From Gaertneriomyces semiglobifer (taxonomy: Eukaryota > Chytridiomycota > Chytridiomycetes > Spizellomycetales > Spizellomycetaceae), in assembly GCA_025558075.1 (NCBI GenBank), contig JAHLKF010000007.1, positions 124,001 through 188,000 on the forward strand: a DNA stretch of 64,000 nucleotides. Reading direction: 5' to 3'. Below, in pieces: positions 32,489 through 43,790 of this stretch. The notes beneath the pieces were generated by a model. It did not search any database and had not been told where the DNA came from. It saw nothing but the letters and a program-made list of their open reading frames with translations. Position numbers and translations under genes: made by a program. Each line of letters opens with the position of its first letter. The first letter of the stretch is position 1.

Positions 32489-34753
32489 TCATAGCTTTGC
32501 CTTCACCTTACTGTCCACGAATAAAGCCTCGAAATGCTTTAAGACACTCTCGTCTTCAATGGTTGCCGGCACTTCATAGGGTCGACCGGCGGCAATGGCG
32601 CGCAGGGTACGTCGCAAAACTTTGCCCGATCGGGTCTTTGGAAGCTGATCGACGATGAAAGCCTTTTTGAAAAGGGCAATCGCTCCGATTTGCTCGCGAA
32701 TGGCTTTCGAAAGCTCAGCGATAATTTGATCAGCTGGGGTTGACACACCTTTCTTCATCACGATGAACCCGAGAGGAACTTCTCCTTTTAGTTGATCCGG
32801 AACACCAATAACCGCGGATTCAGCTACATGTGGGTGATTCGACACAATCTCTTCCATGGCTCCAGTCGAGAGACGGTGGCCGGCAGTGTTGATGATATCA
32901 TCGGTGCGACTCATGATGCTCACATAGCCGTCCTCGTCAATGAGGCCTGCATCTGAAGTGTCGTAATACCCGGGAAAGTGTTTGAAGTATGACTTCAAAT
33001 AGCCCTCATGGTTATTCCACAATGTCGGAAATGTGCCCGGAGGCAGTGGAAGCTTCACGGCAAGCGTACCCAACTGCCTTGGTGCCGCCTCGACGTATTG
33101 CTGATTTTCTTCGTCGTCTTCGCGAACTACTCCACCCGCGGGAACGAGGACCCGAATATCGTACCCAGGAATGGGCGGTCCAGCCGACCCGATCTTTGTA
33201 GCAGAAGATTCGGAGGTGTGTTGCATCTCGCATGCCACTGTCATTGGAAAACCGGTCTCAGTCTGCCACCAATTGTCTCGGATAGGGATCCCAAGCAGCT
33301 TTTGAAAGGTGGCCACAGTATCCGGATCCGACCGTTCTCCGACAAGAAAGAGGTTCTTCAGCGTTTTAATATTGTACCTTTTGATAAGCTCGCCTTTCGA
33401 GTCATCCCGCTTGATCGCTCGAATTGCGGTAGGTGCGGTGAAGAGACTCTTGACGCCATACTCTTCGATAATCCGCCAAAACGCACCAGCGTCAGGAGTA
33501 CCCACCGGCTTGCCTTCGTAGATCAGGGTGGTGCATCCACGGATAAGTGGTCCGTAAACTATAAAGCTGTGTCCAACAACCCATCCGACATCACTGGCGG
33601 AAAAAAAAACATCACCCGGGTTGAGCCCGACAATATATTTCATACTCCAGTTGAGGGCAACAGCGTGGCCGCCGTTATCACGAATCACCCCTTTAGGAAC
33701 TCCAGTGGATCCAGAAGTATAAAGTAGGTATAAAGGGTCGGCGGCGGACAAGACAGCGCAATCTGCCCTTTCACCTCGGGCTCTTGCCTGAGTAAACTCC
33801 GCGTTCCAATCGTGTTCGCCATAGTTTGCATCAAGGGCCTCCGGCACCTGAGGCCGTTGCAAGATTATCTTGACTGCGGGTTTGTGCTTGCACATGCCGA
33901 TTGCAGCATCGAGAAATGGTTTGTACTTGATGATCTTGCCAGGCTCAATCCCGCAGGTAGCAGATAAAACCACTTTTGGTTTACAGTCTTCAATGCGCTT
34001 AGCACTGCCGAAATAAAGAGCGTTAGCCACAATCATGTTCTTGCCTGATCTCAAAAGCGCACCAATACCTACAGTTCTTTCGGAGCAAAGCCACCAAAAA
34101 CAACCGAGTGAATGGCGCCCAGACGAGCACATGAAAGCATGGCTACGGCCGACTCCGGCACCATGGGCATATAGATAACCACAGTATCGCCTTTCGTAAC
34201 TCCATATCGTGCGAGAACAGCAGCAAATGTGGAAACCTGCTCAAGGAGCTCACCATAGCTGATGCGCTTCTTCTGACCAGTTACGGGAGAGTCGTAGATA
34301 ATTGCGGTACGGTTGTCGTGACCGGCCAGAACATGACGGTCGACCGCGTTAAAACACGTGTTGATCTTTGCAGAAGCATAAGTAACGCGATCACTTATTA
34401 AACTCGAAGGTGATTGCTCTCACCTGTCCGTTGGGGAACCATCGGTATCCTGGCGCGGGGTATTTCGCTTCATTGTACTCGTAGACCTTGTCGCATTTAC
34501 GATGCCAGTGGAGTTCCTCTGCGGCGTCAGCCCAGAACGCAACGGGGTTTTCGAGGGACCCGCGATGAAGGGCCTTTTGGTGATGAGCTAACTCTCGTTC
34601 TTCAGATTGCCACCCTTGACGTTTTGCTCGCAAGGGCGTGGCAACAGATTCGAGGTTTTGATGGGCGGTCATGCTGATGATGGTAGATGATGACTGGAGA
34701 TGCTTTAAACTGAGGAAATGAATGGGTAGGGGCAGGCTAGTTCTGCAACTCAA
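32489..34753 (-). CDS. ACSS3: Short-chain acyl-CoA (propionyl-CoA) synthetase, ACSS3/PrpE type
   Basis: Three exons: 34753-34424, 34365-34073, 34004-32489 (712 aa). The order is the N-terminal ACAS domain (HRGSLENPVAFWADAAEELHWHR), then the AMP-binding domain with YTSGSTGVPKGVIRD (P-loop), SDVGWVVGHSFIVYGPL and DNWWQTETGFP, then the C-terminal lid with GYYDTSDAG, SRTDDIINTAGHRLSTGAMEE and the acetylatable-lysine motif PKTRSGKVLRR. It makes propionyl-CoA or acetyl-CoA from the free acid, ATP and CoA. GFAPKELAKRI and the RTDDIINTAGHRLSTG block fit the propionate branch rather than ACS1/2. From 34753 the N-terminus is acid-free and Ser/Arg-containing, fitting a mitochondrial presequence; ATG 34672 would give a cytosolic form. 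Confidence 0.92.
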
Positions 34754-35908
34754 CCTGATTGGAGTTGATGAAAACAGAAGGGCAATAATTGTAATAAGAT
34801 CGATGAAAACGGTAATGAGCTAAGTGTGTATGTGTACGTTCGACCGTAGAGTTACCAAGGATCCCTGTGTTGAGAAACGGAATTGAAAGTGGGAGAGAGT
34901 GACATGGTGGACAGCTATTTATGCTGCTGCAGGACGACGCTCTGCGACAACTGGCAGCCTTGAATGGCTGATCCCTTGCGCGATGGGCAGCATGAGCAAG
35001 CCAACCTAGTCATGCTCGTGTGACGCACCTGGGAGCAAGCCATACATGAACACACTGTGCGGGGCGTCTCCTGATCCCAGCTGCGAAATGAGAATGTGTT
35101 TGTTGTTGTTGTTGGGATCATTCTGTCGATTCTCTTCAACAGCCCTGTCCGTGTCATGCATTCAATTCAATTCCGAAGCACTGACACAGAACCCACAAGT
35201 GCCTCATACCCATCATTCAATTCAATGCGAACACTCGTCGAAGTGGACTGCAACTTTCTTCGGGCGACGCGAAGTTGATGACATGGTTTTGTGTAACGTT
35301 ACACGAGGAACTTTACCGATAAACAATTGTGGCGCTGCGTGGAGGGACCAACGCGGTCGCGTGCGCTTGGGGTTACACAAACTTGACGTGCAGCCGTACT
35401 CCGCGGAGTTTTCACTTTATTGCCGTCAGGAGGCTGACAGGGAGCGCTGGTCGCGCAAGGTCAGTCTCATCAATAGAATTGAGATAAACAGACGCTCAAT
35501 TTCAGTGCCAAATGTTTGCCTTCCTCCTGGTGGTGGTTGGTGGTGGTTCCTTCCGGATTTCTCGTCTCGTGGGAATATTCGGCAATGGTGGAATGTACAT
35601 GTAGCATCAGGAGCCCAGCCTGTTTGGTGCATTCAATTTCAAGATCAAGGTCGCCCACAACCGAAACTGGAAAGATAATATGATACTGGAAGATGGGGAG
35701 AGTGGTCCTTGCCATTGAATGAAGAACATCGGCACAAGACAGCTAAACTTCAACAATTGCTTAGTAGGACGGACACGCTGTATAAATGAATGTGTCGCTC
35801 CTGTTGTTGGTAAACATGCTTGTTATATTGATTCAAGTACGCGAGGGTTGTTCACTTTCAAACGGGATAAGGACCAAATACAGTACAATGATGTGTCATG
35901 ACACAGAA
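34754..35908. other. Intergenic region with unsupported open frame
   Basis: About 1.15 kb. A plus-strand frame of 210 codons (35046-35678) is present but shows no domain, contains a TTG microsatellite-derived Leu run and Trp-rich low-complexity, and has no obvious splice partners. I treat it as chance. The acyl-CoA synthetase promoter lies at the left end. Confidence 0.4.
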
Positions 35909-37170
35909 TTATTTTAGCGTACCCCCAAAGACTCCTCCTTTCAATACAGGCTTGGTATAGTAATGACTGTCGACTTGTTGCGTAATCGGATTCACCCTTG
36001 GCGCTCCTCCTCCTGGACGTCCGAAATGAAAATATCCAGCCTCGGTCTGATCCAAATTCCAGATATCAGTCAGCCGACCTGAAAGCATAAGCTATCATAA
36101 TAACAAGTTAAGCTCACCTCGCCCGATTGCGGCTGACGCCTCGAATGCTGTCCGTGCGTGCCTGGGTTATTCAATGTAGTGACGTCTGCACCCGAGGTCA
36201 TCATGTAAGACCGCCGGCCTGTGTTCTACGATGAGCATGCGTGTATTTGTGGACAAAACGACTACAACTCTTACGATAGTCGCCATCTGGAATGCTTGGT
36301 AAATTGCGCCAGCTGATCGGATCCACACGATTTCTTCCTTGGCCCTGACGAGAAAAATGTTCCTGGCTTTCTGGTAGCGCTTCTCCAACCTGAACGACGA
36401 ATTGCTTAGTAGGGTCACCACTGAGAATCAATGTCATCATACGAACCTTCACATTTTCAGTTGCAGCTATTGGGTTTGGTGCATGTGGAAGATTGGTTCT
36501 CAACCTTCCCCTCGTTTCCCAGTTTGTGGCCTTGTGCGTTTCCCCCAAGCCCGCGAACAATCCGTGTTGTCGTTGCTGTAACGTGACACATTGTAATCAA
36601 TGACATGTTTGGCGATACTTGGGGACTTGTCTCCACTGACCTCCTTTTGTGCGACAGCATGCGAATAGGACTCTTTCACTCGATCAGACCTCGGAACTCG
36701 GGTGTCCAAGAAGTAATCTTTATCCGACTTCTCTGCTTTCGCCCTACCATCAAGTAACCATTGTAACCGACTGTCTTCTTCTAATTTACGTTGCCTTTCT
36801 TGTAGTTTCTGCTCCTGCCGTTCCTGGCGCTGAACTTCCGCATACCGCGCTAGGTCTTCACGATCGCGGGCTTGCCTTTGTACTTGCTCTTCAGGCACGG
36901 AATATATAGCTGATTGCAGCTTCTTCATTTTCCCCATGCGGCCGTCGCGATCACCGTGGTGTTCGTCCGCACCTCCCAAATAGAATGGAACTTTCGATGT
37001 GTTCTCACGCTTCGATTGAGCTGCCAGTGAATATGAGTAAGTCGTATCAACCACTTCGAACAGTTCTGTAACCTACGTTTCCAGTTATCATTCGCCGGTA
37101 GCGTGCCGTCCAAGTTGACTGCATTCCCAATGTGGTCGTGCTTAGCGTGCCAGCCGGTATCTGTTCGCAT
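35909..37170 (-). CDS. Coiled-coil protein, possibly flagellum-associated
   Basis: Seven-exon model on the minus strand: 37170-37077, 37020-36641, 36575-36447, 36389-36275, 36225-36192, 36161-36118, 36078-35909 (321 aa). The N-terminal part has GGADEHHGDRDGRMGKMKKL. A charged single helix follows (RQARDREDLARYAEVQRQERQEQ...), then WLLDGRAKAEK, GLFAGLGETHKATNW, and a C-terminus of DIWNLDQTEAGYFHFGRPGGGAP. The GRPGGGAP tail and the helix remind me of basal-body or axonemal proteins of zoosporic organisms, but I cannot name the family. The two small exons (34 and 44 bp) and one 30-nt intron are the weakest part. It is divergent from the LRR-RhoGEF gene. Confidence 0.65.
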
Positions 37171-37303
37171 GGTTGATGTCTTTTAAGTCTTCAACAAAAA
37201 AAGTCTGAACGCCTGCAAGTCTGGCACCAATATCAACCTTTATATAGTGTCGGAAGTTTCTGCCTTCTGTGATCCCAAATATAGCATTGAGCACTGCCAA
37301 GGA
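37171..37303. promoter_or_regulatory. Short bidirectional promoter
   Basis: Only 133 bp separate the divergent start codons at 37170 (-) and 37304 (+), so the two genes almost certainly share promoter elements. A TTTATATAG stretch at about 37239-37247 could act as a TATA element for the plus-strand gene. Confidence 0.5.
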
Positions 37304-40300
37304 ATGTCCGCGGACACGGCAGGCTTGCGCGCTTCGGAGCTGACAAAGCTGCTTACGCACGAGCTGGGTTTGCGAACGCGAACCTCATTGTTTGGAGGAA
37401 GCTCTACGGACGACACAAATATTAGAGTGATGAGCGACAGACGCACAACTACGGCGTTTTCATATAAACGAGACAGTAAGTTCGACCCTGCTATGGCCGC
37501 AGAAAGTCTCCTGCAAGTGCCCACGTCGAATGATGACGTCGAGTCCCTGGACATCACCGACTTCTTTGGCTCCAGTCAGTACGATAAAGAGCGAGCCGAA
37601 TGGGCAGAAAAAGAAGCGAAGAAGAGCGTAGAACCAGGTGTGATGGTTGCTAGGCTTACCGTTGAGGGAGCCAAAAGCGCCGCACTGCCTATCGTACACA
37701 TTGAAGATGCAGATCTTCAGCGGTTGAGGTTGAGAGGTGGGTGTTCACCTTCAGTTAGAAAAGAACATTAAACTGATGTTGAGGGCGCATGTGGCACAGA
37801 CCTTAATACATCCGGAGAAAACGTCAACACACGAGCGGCACACAGGCACGCACCAAAGCTTTTCGCACAAGCTGCAGAAGATTTTATTCGAAATTCCTCG
37901 AGTTCGCAATCGGACATAGTATTTTCAGTTGCAAACGAGTCATACCCACTGCAAGATGTATCGGCACATTCACCATGGCCCGAACCAGAGATTTCAGGTG
38001 CCCGGCGTCGACCATCTGTATATTCCCGTCGGCGTTCCCTTAGTCATGAAGAGGTTAGAACGGACAACGTTCCCATACATGTCGATACGCTCTCAGTTGA
38101 CGAAGAAGAAGACTTGATACCTGCTGAAGTGTTTGATTTGTCGACTATGGAGCTCAAGCCCGATCATCCTTACTTGGACATTTCTTGTCGAAATCTGTCA
38201 CATTTTCCGAATTTTACGCAACGGTTTTGCACCCTCGTGGAGCTTCATATTGTTAATAACTGGATTACCGTCGTACCAGAGGGCGGATTTCGATCGTTAG
38301 TAGCGTTGCAGGTATTGGACCTCAGTCAGAATCTGTTTTCGGAAGTGCCGAAAGAGCTCCGGGCACTCCCGGAGTTGCGGGAATTGTATATTCGCGAAAA
38401 CAGACTTGAAATAATCCCACTGGAGTTCCGTGATTGCAAAACTTTGGAGATCTGTGATTTCAGCCGGAATCGGCTTCGAATTATAGGTGAGTCGATGCCG
38501 TCGAGATGTCGATCGGCAGTGCACTTTCTCAAAGTTCATGCAGATGCCGACGTATTCTATGGAATGAGCAGCTTGAGAACCCTTGATCTCTCTCACAACA
38601 CTCTCGAAACGTTACCGTCGTCCTTAGGAACACTGGGCGGTACGCTTACAATATTGAACCTCGCTGGAAACCCGTTCAACATAGAGTACGCCAGGTTGGT
38701 TGCCCCTTTAATTCTCAGTACGTTTGCTGAGACCAGTACACCCGGATTTGTGGTTGGTGGTGACCCACAGGACCCAGAGACCGTAGAATTCGGTTCACGG
38801 GACCAGATGGCACCAAGACAAGCCTTGACCGAGCTGGAAGGACCAAAGAGGAGAATTAAGAGTCTACCTCCTGATGGACTGACTCAAGAGCAAATGGACC
38901 GGTTGCAAATCCTCTTCGGCAATCAGCGACAAAAGAGACACAGCTCGTACACTCCATCTTTAGAAAAGAGCGAGGATGAGCGATTTCCATCTGAAACAGA
39001 GGAGAGTGTGGAACTTGAGTACAGTCCTCACGACGCGACTCCAACAGGAAGCGTACGCTCTTCGCATAGTGCTGTGCGAGCGCGCTTGGGATCTGTTGGC
39101 TTCTTCGGGCAGTCCAGCTTCAAATATCAACCTGAACAAGCGGAGCCACAAGAACCCGAACCACCTTTGGAGCCAAGCACATCGCCGAAGAAAAACCGCT
39201 TTTTCGGCTTGCCGAAGAGAAAGCCAACTTCCAGCTCGTCAGCTACCTCTGCGAAGAGAACGCCCTCAATACACACCACTGCAACAAGTAATCCAGGAAC
39301 ATTTCGCAAGATGAGCTTGAAAAAACGTGGCCGAGTTTCATCGCTACTGACAAAGTCGACTCAATCGTCTAAGGGGAACACCGGTCTAGTATCCCGTGAG
39401 CAACTTTTACGCCTTCTTCGTTACCTTCTGGCAGAGCGAGAGGTAGACCCGCGCCTCAATGGCACTGCTGCTGAGGTCTTTATTCCGTCAGAACGTTTGC
39501 GGGCAATGCCAGAAGAGGAAGCGCTGGAGAGCGAGGAACGCGCAAAAAGAGCAGCGAAGCTTAAGAAAAAGCAGACTCCAGAAAGGCGCATGAATGTTGT
39601 TAAAGAGATCTTGAGTACGGAACGGACATATGTGGATCAGCTCAAAGCCCTCGTGGAAGTATACATCAACCAGATTGAGGAGCGTGGTCTTCTAAGTTCG
39701 CAAGAAGTAAATGCGATGTTCTCCAACGTTAGAAACATTTTGGCATTCCATGAAGGGTGAGCGTAATGAGCATCTAAGTAAGGTACGGCATCAGCTGGCT
39801 GACGGATGCTTCAGGCATTTACTTCCCGCACTTGAAGCAGCGTGCTCAAAGTCACAACAATTGGGAAAAGCATTCCTTGATGGCGCACCATTTTTGAGAA
39901 TGTATTCAGTAAGCTTCACCGGCAGAATTCCCGTTTGCCAATATCGCACTAACAACTTGCGTATGCAGGTTTACTATAATAACTTTGACTCGGCGAACAA
40001 CCTAGTTCGCGGGTTAGATTCCAATGCCCCTGCTACGACATCCTCGGCATTGGGCGCCTCACCGGGCGTGTCTGGGCCAGGATCGTTTGCCAGACTCAGG
40101 ATACTTGTCGCCGAGTCAGCTGCGAATAAAGCGATGTCCAAGCGCTTTCGCGAATTCATGCACGAAGTCAGAAACCACCCACGACACACACAAAATAGCT
40201 TGCAGTCGTTCCTAATTCTTCCAGTACAACGGCTGCCGCGATACAAGCTCCTTCTTGATGAGCTTTTCGAATGCACTCCGTCGGATCATCCAGATTACGA

Positions 40301-40979
40301 GCCCTTAAAGCAGGCGCGAGAAGAGGTGCGCTGTCGGGTGCAAGAATGCAATGAGAAGAAGCGAGAGTGGGAAGCACGAGAGCAAGGCCTGCATGTGCTG
40401 TTGAAGGTAAAGATTCGTGACTGGTCCGCGAGAGCTGCTGTGGTGAACCATGTAAAGCCTGGACGTCGCTTCATACGAGATGGTCTGGTCCGAGTCGTCA
40501 AATGCTTAGAGCCCGCCGGATTGGTAGAGGAGGATGAGCAAAGAATAGACCCACTTATGGCTTGTGGTGGAAAACGGGATCGCTTCCGCCAGATCTTCAT
40601 CGGTGGGCTGGTGGAAACGCGTTTCGGGTTCAAGGGAAGCAGCCTTGAGGATGGCGACACTATCGGGCCAGAGCAGCTGATAACGCATGGCCTCACCAGG
40701 ACAACCGGCAAGGAATTCAAACTCTTTTTGTTCAGTGATGTTCTTTGCTGGTGTAAGCGCAAAGGTACAGCGGACGGTGAATTCGATCTGGTGTGCGGAG
40801 TAGAGCTTGGCACAGATGATATGGCAGTAGAATTGATTGAAAGTGATCAAGGCGGCGGTCCCGCAAACATTGAGTTTGGGGCCTTCCTGAGAATCAGGAA
40901 TGCCCAGTCCATAGTGTACCTTGGCGGGACAGTTGCAGAAATGAGCAGCTGGTACGCAGCCATCATGGACGGACGCTAA
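37304..40979 (+). CDS. Leucine-rich-repeat Rho guanine nucleotide exchange factor (LRR-DH-PH)
   Basis: Five exons: 37304-37736, 37800-38486, 38544-39756, 39815-39908, 39969-40979 (1,145 aa). The order is a disordered N-terminus, then 6-7 leucine-rich repeats (LQVLDLSQNLFSEVPKEL, LRTLDLSHNTLETLPSSL, LTILNLAGNPF), a Ser/Lys-rich linker, a Dbl-homology domain (RRMNVVKEILSTERTYVDQL, FLILPVQRLPRYKLLLDEL), and a PH domain (RFIRDGLVRVV, KEFKLFLFSDVLCWCKRK, AEMSSWYAAIMDG). It would activate a Rho/Cdc42-type GTPase at the membrane, for polarity or amoeboid movement. The intron at 38487-38543 is 57 nt and stop-free; removing it restores regular repeat spacing, so it is real. The same holds for the 60-nt intron at 39909. 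Confidence 0.9.
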
Positions 40980-41177
40980 CTTAGTAATGATAGAAGGCCA
41001 TATGTACTTTATGATGAATGTTTTCTTTTTTTTTGGATGGTTATGAACTTCAGAGATGTTATGAGCCATGGGAGCGTGAGAAAATGAACATGCGCTGGGA
41101 CCTTCCTTTGAGCAGAGTAGTAGTCAGCGACGCGTCTATTGACGTTAACTAGCAATGTTTTCCTGTGTATAACAAGA

Positions 41178-41250
41178 CGCCGCCATAGCCGAGCGGTCTA
41201 GACCTGGGCATCTTATAGATGCCCTGGGCTCGGTACTTTTGTTATTTTTT
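41178..41250 (+). other. tRNA-like element (copy 1), class II type, degenerate
   Basis: The sequence contains a good A-box (TAGCCGAGCGG) in a tRNA-Leu/Ser-like D-arm context, a GGGCATCT/AGATGCCC hairpin, and a T-run resembling a Pol III terminator just after. The B-box is poor (GGCTCGGTAC instead of GGTTCGAnTCC), and no full cloverleaf forms. It is probably a decayed tRNA gene or the head of a tRNA-derived SINE; a second copy lies at 43656. Confidence 0.4.
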
Positions 41251-41617
41251 TGATGAACTATACTGCCTTAGGGGAATACCTGACTGCTTACCTTATATAT
41301 ATAGCTCTTTCAACACTTGATTGTTCGCCAATAAGTACGTAGGATTCTTCTGGTTGCAATGACCGACTGATTATGACTGTTGGTAGCAGTTTCTTAGTGA
41401 ATGTTGGGCATCGTCGAGCCTTACTTCCCACGATCTCACTCGCGAATGTTCTCGTGAGAACCATCTTTCACCGTAGGCTACGGAAGCGTTTGTTGATACA
41501 GAGGAAATATTCCCAGGATGTCTTTACGTGTCGCCACAAATGTCCATTTTCACACTTGAGTTGAGCGACGCTAGGACGCTTCCATAGCGGTCTAGATAAT
41601 AATCTTCAACTCAAGTA

Positions 41618-42352
41618 ATGATAAAACACATAATATTATTCAACACAAAATAACCAAAGACTAATGTTTATAAAGCACATAATATATTATAGATGTATAA
41701 CACAAATCGAACTGTCATTGCTGGTGAAAGTTATGCACGGGTGCATTCTTTCACCAGCCGCCGGGTATCACGGCCGTTTTGCCCTGATTTCCACACCATC
41801 CACTGCGTATCCACAACCTCTCCACATCAGCTCCTCGTGTCGATGTCGAGTAGTCGAAGGCCATACGGCGATGTTCACACGGCGATGTTGTTCACACGGC
41901 GGTGTTGTTCACACGGCGGTGTTTACACGGCGATGTCCAGTAGTCGAAGTCGATGTTGTTGTAGTCGAGGTTGTTGTAGTCGAGGTCGGTGTACATTGTA
42001 GTCGATGTCCAGGAGTCGAGGTTGTTGTAGTCGAAGGCCAGTAAGTAGTCGAAGGAGACGAACTGAAGGAAAACTGAGGGGAGGAAGCGACGAACGGGGA
42101 GCCCCTTTTATATCCAAGAGGACAGCCCTTTGGCCGATGCGATGGCGCCATTCGCCATCTAAAATTCAAGGATGAATGAACAACAGCAGCAACTGGGCCA
42201 CCAAATAGATTGCAAAACAATGAGTCCCTTTGAATACTGTTCCGCGTGTTAAACGTTGTCGTAATCTGCACACACGCGTGGGAAACTACGCGTCCGGACA
42301 ATCGCGACATGAATTGCACACCTCGCATAGATGCCCTGGGCTCGGTACTTTT
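41618..42352 (-). repeat. Repeat unit, copy 1 (TATA box, minisatellite, terminal hairpin)
   Basis: It shares long blocks with 42778-43650: an AT-rich tail (AATGATAAAACACATAATATT), a near-palindromic hairpin (41721-41757), a minisatellite (about 41940-42050), a leader of about 50 bp ending at a TATA box (TATAAAAGGGG, minus strand, 42113-42103), and a distal block (ATTGCAAAACAATG to CACACCTCGC). Read on the minus strand the parts are in the order distal block, TATA, leader, minisatellite, hairpin, AT-rich tail, as in a transcription unit. It ends at a 3' fragment of the tRNA-like element (42326-42352). No conserved protein can be defined. Confidence 0.7.
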
Positions 42353-42987
42353 GAATGATTACATTGCTGCTCAGGGATGGCCTTCGCATGGCATATGGCG
42401 ACAAGGCCGCATTCATTGAAATTCAACCAATCTGTTGGTTTCAAGGCGTATTTACTGGTGTGTTAATACAAGTGGTCGGCGCTGTATGCATTGATATAAG
42501 CGTAATAGGAGCGTCCAGTGCGTCCAATCCAATACGGGGGTCATAGCAGACATACCGCCGTACGTACAGCGGAATGTACCCCAGAACATCGGGCAAGAAT
42601 GTCCTATATGTCGTATGTGCTGAGAATGTCAGAAAGTCGATCACACTCTTGAGTTTCAAGCGCATGTTCAGTGAAGATGTGCGATGGCACCGGCATGGCG
42701 TAAAAAATGCGCTGAGGCGCTCGAAAGGAATGTCAGAAGAAGGTGCTTTTGGTTTACGGGTGTAATTTTGAAATCAAGTAATGATAAAACTCATAATATT
42801 ATTCAACACTTATTATTATTCAGCACAAAATAACCGAAGTCTAATGTTTATAAAGCACATAATACATTATATAATATATATACATAACACAACTCCAAGT
42901 GTTATTGCTGATGAAAGGTATGCACGAAGCATTCTTTCACCAGCCGCCCAGGGTTTCACGGACCGTTTTGCCCTGAGTTTCACAGAA

Positions 42988-43305
42988 GTCCAGTAGTCGA
43001 GGTTGTTGTAGTCGAGGTTGTTGTAGTCGAAGTCCAGCAGTCGAGGTTGTCGTAGTCGAAGTCCAGTAGTCGAGGTTGTTGTAGTCCAGGTTGTCGTAGT
43101 CGAAGTCCAGTAGTCGAGGTTGTTGTAGTCCAGGTTGTCGTAGTCGAGGTTGTCGTAGTCGAAGTCCAGTAGTCGAGGTTGTTGTAGTCCAGGTTGTCGT
43201 AGTCGAAGTCCAGCAGTCGAGGTTGTTGAAGTCGAAGTCCAGTAGTCGAAGTTGTTGTAGTCGAAGTCCAGTAGTCGAGGTTGTTGTAGTCGAAGATGTT
43301 GAGGG
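42988..43305. repeat. Minisatellite with interleaved 15-bp and 14-bp units
   Basis: About twenty tandem units all beginning AGTCGA or AGTCCA. One type is 15 bp (AGTCGAGGTTGTTGT) and the other 14 bp (AGTCGAAGTCCAGT). A shorter version is at about 41940-42050 in copy 1, next to a separate repeat of TTCACACGGCGATGTTG type (41875-41936). The 14-bp units shift the frame, so long open frames across it on the minus strand are a by-product. Confidence 0.8.
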
Positions 43306-43655
43306 CGGCGAACTGAAGGAAAACTGAGGGGAGGAAGCGACGAACGGGGGGCCCCTTTTATATCCGAGAGGCAGCCATCCGTCATCTAAAATTCATCCAT
43401 CTAAGCAGCAACTGGGCCACCAAATAGATTGCAAAACAATGGCACAGCTGCTCTCGCTCTTGCTGACTCAATTTCAAAGGGACTCATCGTTCCTGATACG
43501 GTTGATTGCTGTCCGCGTGCTAAAAGTTGTCGTAATCTGCACACACGCGTGGGAAACTACGCGTCCGGACAATCGCGACATGAATTGCACACCTCGCTCG
43601 TTCAGATGCCCTGCGATGACAGGTCATCTTGCCAATGTTTCCTATGTAAAACAAA

Positions 43656-43772
43656 GACGCCGCCATAGCCGAGCGGTCTAGACCTGGGCATCTTGAGCGC
43701 TGTAAAGCCGGGCGAACGTCCGGGGAGGTGCACTTCGCAGGGATAGATGTCCTGGGCTCGGTACTTTTGTTA
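43656..43772 (+). other. tRNA-like element (copy 2)
   Basis: Same 5' part as copy 1 (CGCCGCCATAGCCGAGCGG) and same 3' part (CCTGGGCTCGGTACTTTTG), but with a 58-bp GC-rich insertion in the loop. The longer form is closer to the size of a class II tRNA gene with an intron or long variable arm. The B-box remains poor. Confidence 0.35.
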
Positions 43773-43790
43773 TTTTTTGATTGCCTATAC

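Larger units (their letters stand above)
42778..43790 (-). repeat. Repeat unit, copy 2 with tRNA-like element
   Basis: Second copy of the unit at 41618, with the same order of parts: AT-rich tail, hairpin (42908-42943), longer minisatellite (about 42988-43305), leader with TATA (43363-43353, minus strand) and distal block. At its right end is a fuller tRNA-like element (43656-43770) in which 58 bp sit inside the hairpin loop seen in copy 1. Confidence 0.7.

Noticed and set aside
35046..35678. 210-codon plus-strand frame
   Set aside because: No domain, low-complexity Leu and Trp runs, contains a microsatellite, and no splice partners.
42867..43385. 172-codon minus-strand protein rich in Asp-Tyr-Asn
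   Set aside because: It is the translation of a minisatellite with mixed 14/15-bp units; the matching frame is not kept in the other copy.
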